A DNA stretch of 5,440 nt, taken from contig JAQGHZ010000159.1 in NCBI GenBank assembly GCA_028291485.1, positions 1 through 5,440 of the forward strand. Direction: 5' to 3'. The position numbers and the translations under genes were made by a program. The stretch is from Rubritepida sp. (GTDB taxonomy: Bacteria; Pseudomonadota; Alphaproteobacteria; Acetobacterales; Acetobacteraceae). The notes under the pieces were generated by a model that worked only from the letters and a program-made list of their open reading frames with translations, made no database searches and was not told where the DNA came from. Shown piece after piece: positions 5,262 to 5,440 of this stretch (positions within the stretch are counted from its first letter, which is position 1; every line of letters starts with the position of its first letter).

Positions 5262-5440
5262 ATGCCTAGCGACAGGCCCTCCCGCTACGTCCGTTTCTTC
5301 GCCCGCCAACACGCCCGCCTCCGCAAGCTCGGCTGGTGGGCCGTGACGGGACAGCTGCCGCGCCAGCTGCGCCAGCGGGAAGGCATGATCCGGGCCCGCT
5401 GGGACTACCTCGTGGATTCGCTGCTGCTGCGCTCGGGGCA
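5262..5440 (+). CDS. N-terminal fragment of a basic protein, possibly polysaccharide-related (3' end outside window)
   Basis: The reading frame is open from ATG 5262 to the window edge (59 full codons), with high third-position GC. A TAA at 5235-5237 closes the frame upstream and no ATG, GTG or TTG lies between, so this is the first start. The fragment is rich in Arg (13 of 59), with YVRFFARQHARLRKLGWW at 9-26, TGQLPRQLRQRE at 29-40 and a helix ending YLVDSLLLRSG at 49-59. It has no signal peptide. Amphipathic, Arg-rich N-termini ending in a similar Leu-Arg-Ser-Gly stretch occur, as I recall, in large glycosyltransferase or rhamnan-synthesis-type proteins, but too little is visible to assign it. 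No good Shine-Dalgarno lies at normal distance; ggag (5244-5247) is 14 bases away. The ATG overlaps by one base the TGA of a short upstream frame (TGATG), which could allow translational coupling. Confidence 0.65.
   Translation, partial: MPSDRPSRYVRFFARQHARLRKLGWWAVTGQLPRQLRQREGMIRARWDYLVDSLLLRSG

Noticed and set aside
1..5440. CRISPR array, tRNA, rRNA, transposase or integrase, riboswitch
   Set aside because: I saw no regularly spaced direct repeats, cloverleaf-like sequence, transposase motifs or known aptamer core on either strand.

Overview
The window is very GC-rich, with strong G/C at third codon positions, dense coding and short intergenic gaps. Two tandem solute-binding proteins of the Bug/TctC (tripartite tricarboxylate transporter, TTT) family, a hotdog thioesterase and a hybrid sensor kinase suggest an alpha- or betaproteobacterium rich in Bug proteins. 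An Acetobacteraceae member of the Roseomonas type is my best guess. This is inferred from gene families and base composition; no rRNA or other taxonomic marker is present.

Layout from left to right: (1) 3-1337, plus strand: the 3' part of a hybrid histidine kinase, running from the end of the HisKA helix through the ATPase domain, a receiver domain and a C-terminal Hpt-like domain. (2) 1338-1491: a convergent intergenic region with two adjacent perfect hairpins and a short coding-like tail on the minus strand. (3) 1492-1926, minus strand: a small 4HBT-type acyl-CoA thioesterase. (4) 1927-2010: an 84-base divergent control region. (5) 2011-2970 and 3035-4012, plus strand: two paralogous Bug/TctC solute-binding proteins, separated by a 64-base gap that holds a perfect 14-base palindrome and a strong ribosome binding site. 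(6) 4013-4118: a convergent gap with weak hairpins. (7) 4119-5111, minus strand: a 330-residue protein I do not recognise. (8) 5112-5261: a divergent intergenic region with a hairpin and a possible promoter. (9) 5262 to the window edge, plus strand: the first 59 codons of a basic, Arg/Trp-rich protein of uncertain function.

The genes do not form one obvious pathway. The kinase would be the sensory and phosphorelay end of a system whose partner lies outside the window. The two Bug proteins should bind small, probably carboxylated, ligands in the periplasm. No membrane subunits (TctA/TctB) are visible, so they look like orphan binding proteins. The palindrome before the second one suggests separate, ligand-responsive control. 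The thioesterase is divergent from the first Bug gene and may share its control region.

I see no CRISPR array, transposase, tRNA, rRNA or defence system, and no convincing undescribed system. The points most worth checking are the altered ligand loop of the first Bug protein, the palindromic operator candidate, the paired hairpin element and the unrecognised 330-residue protein.
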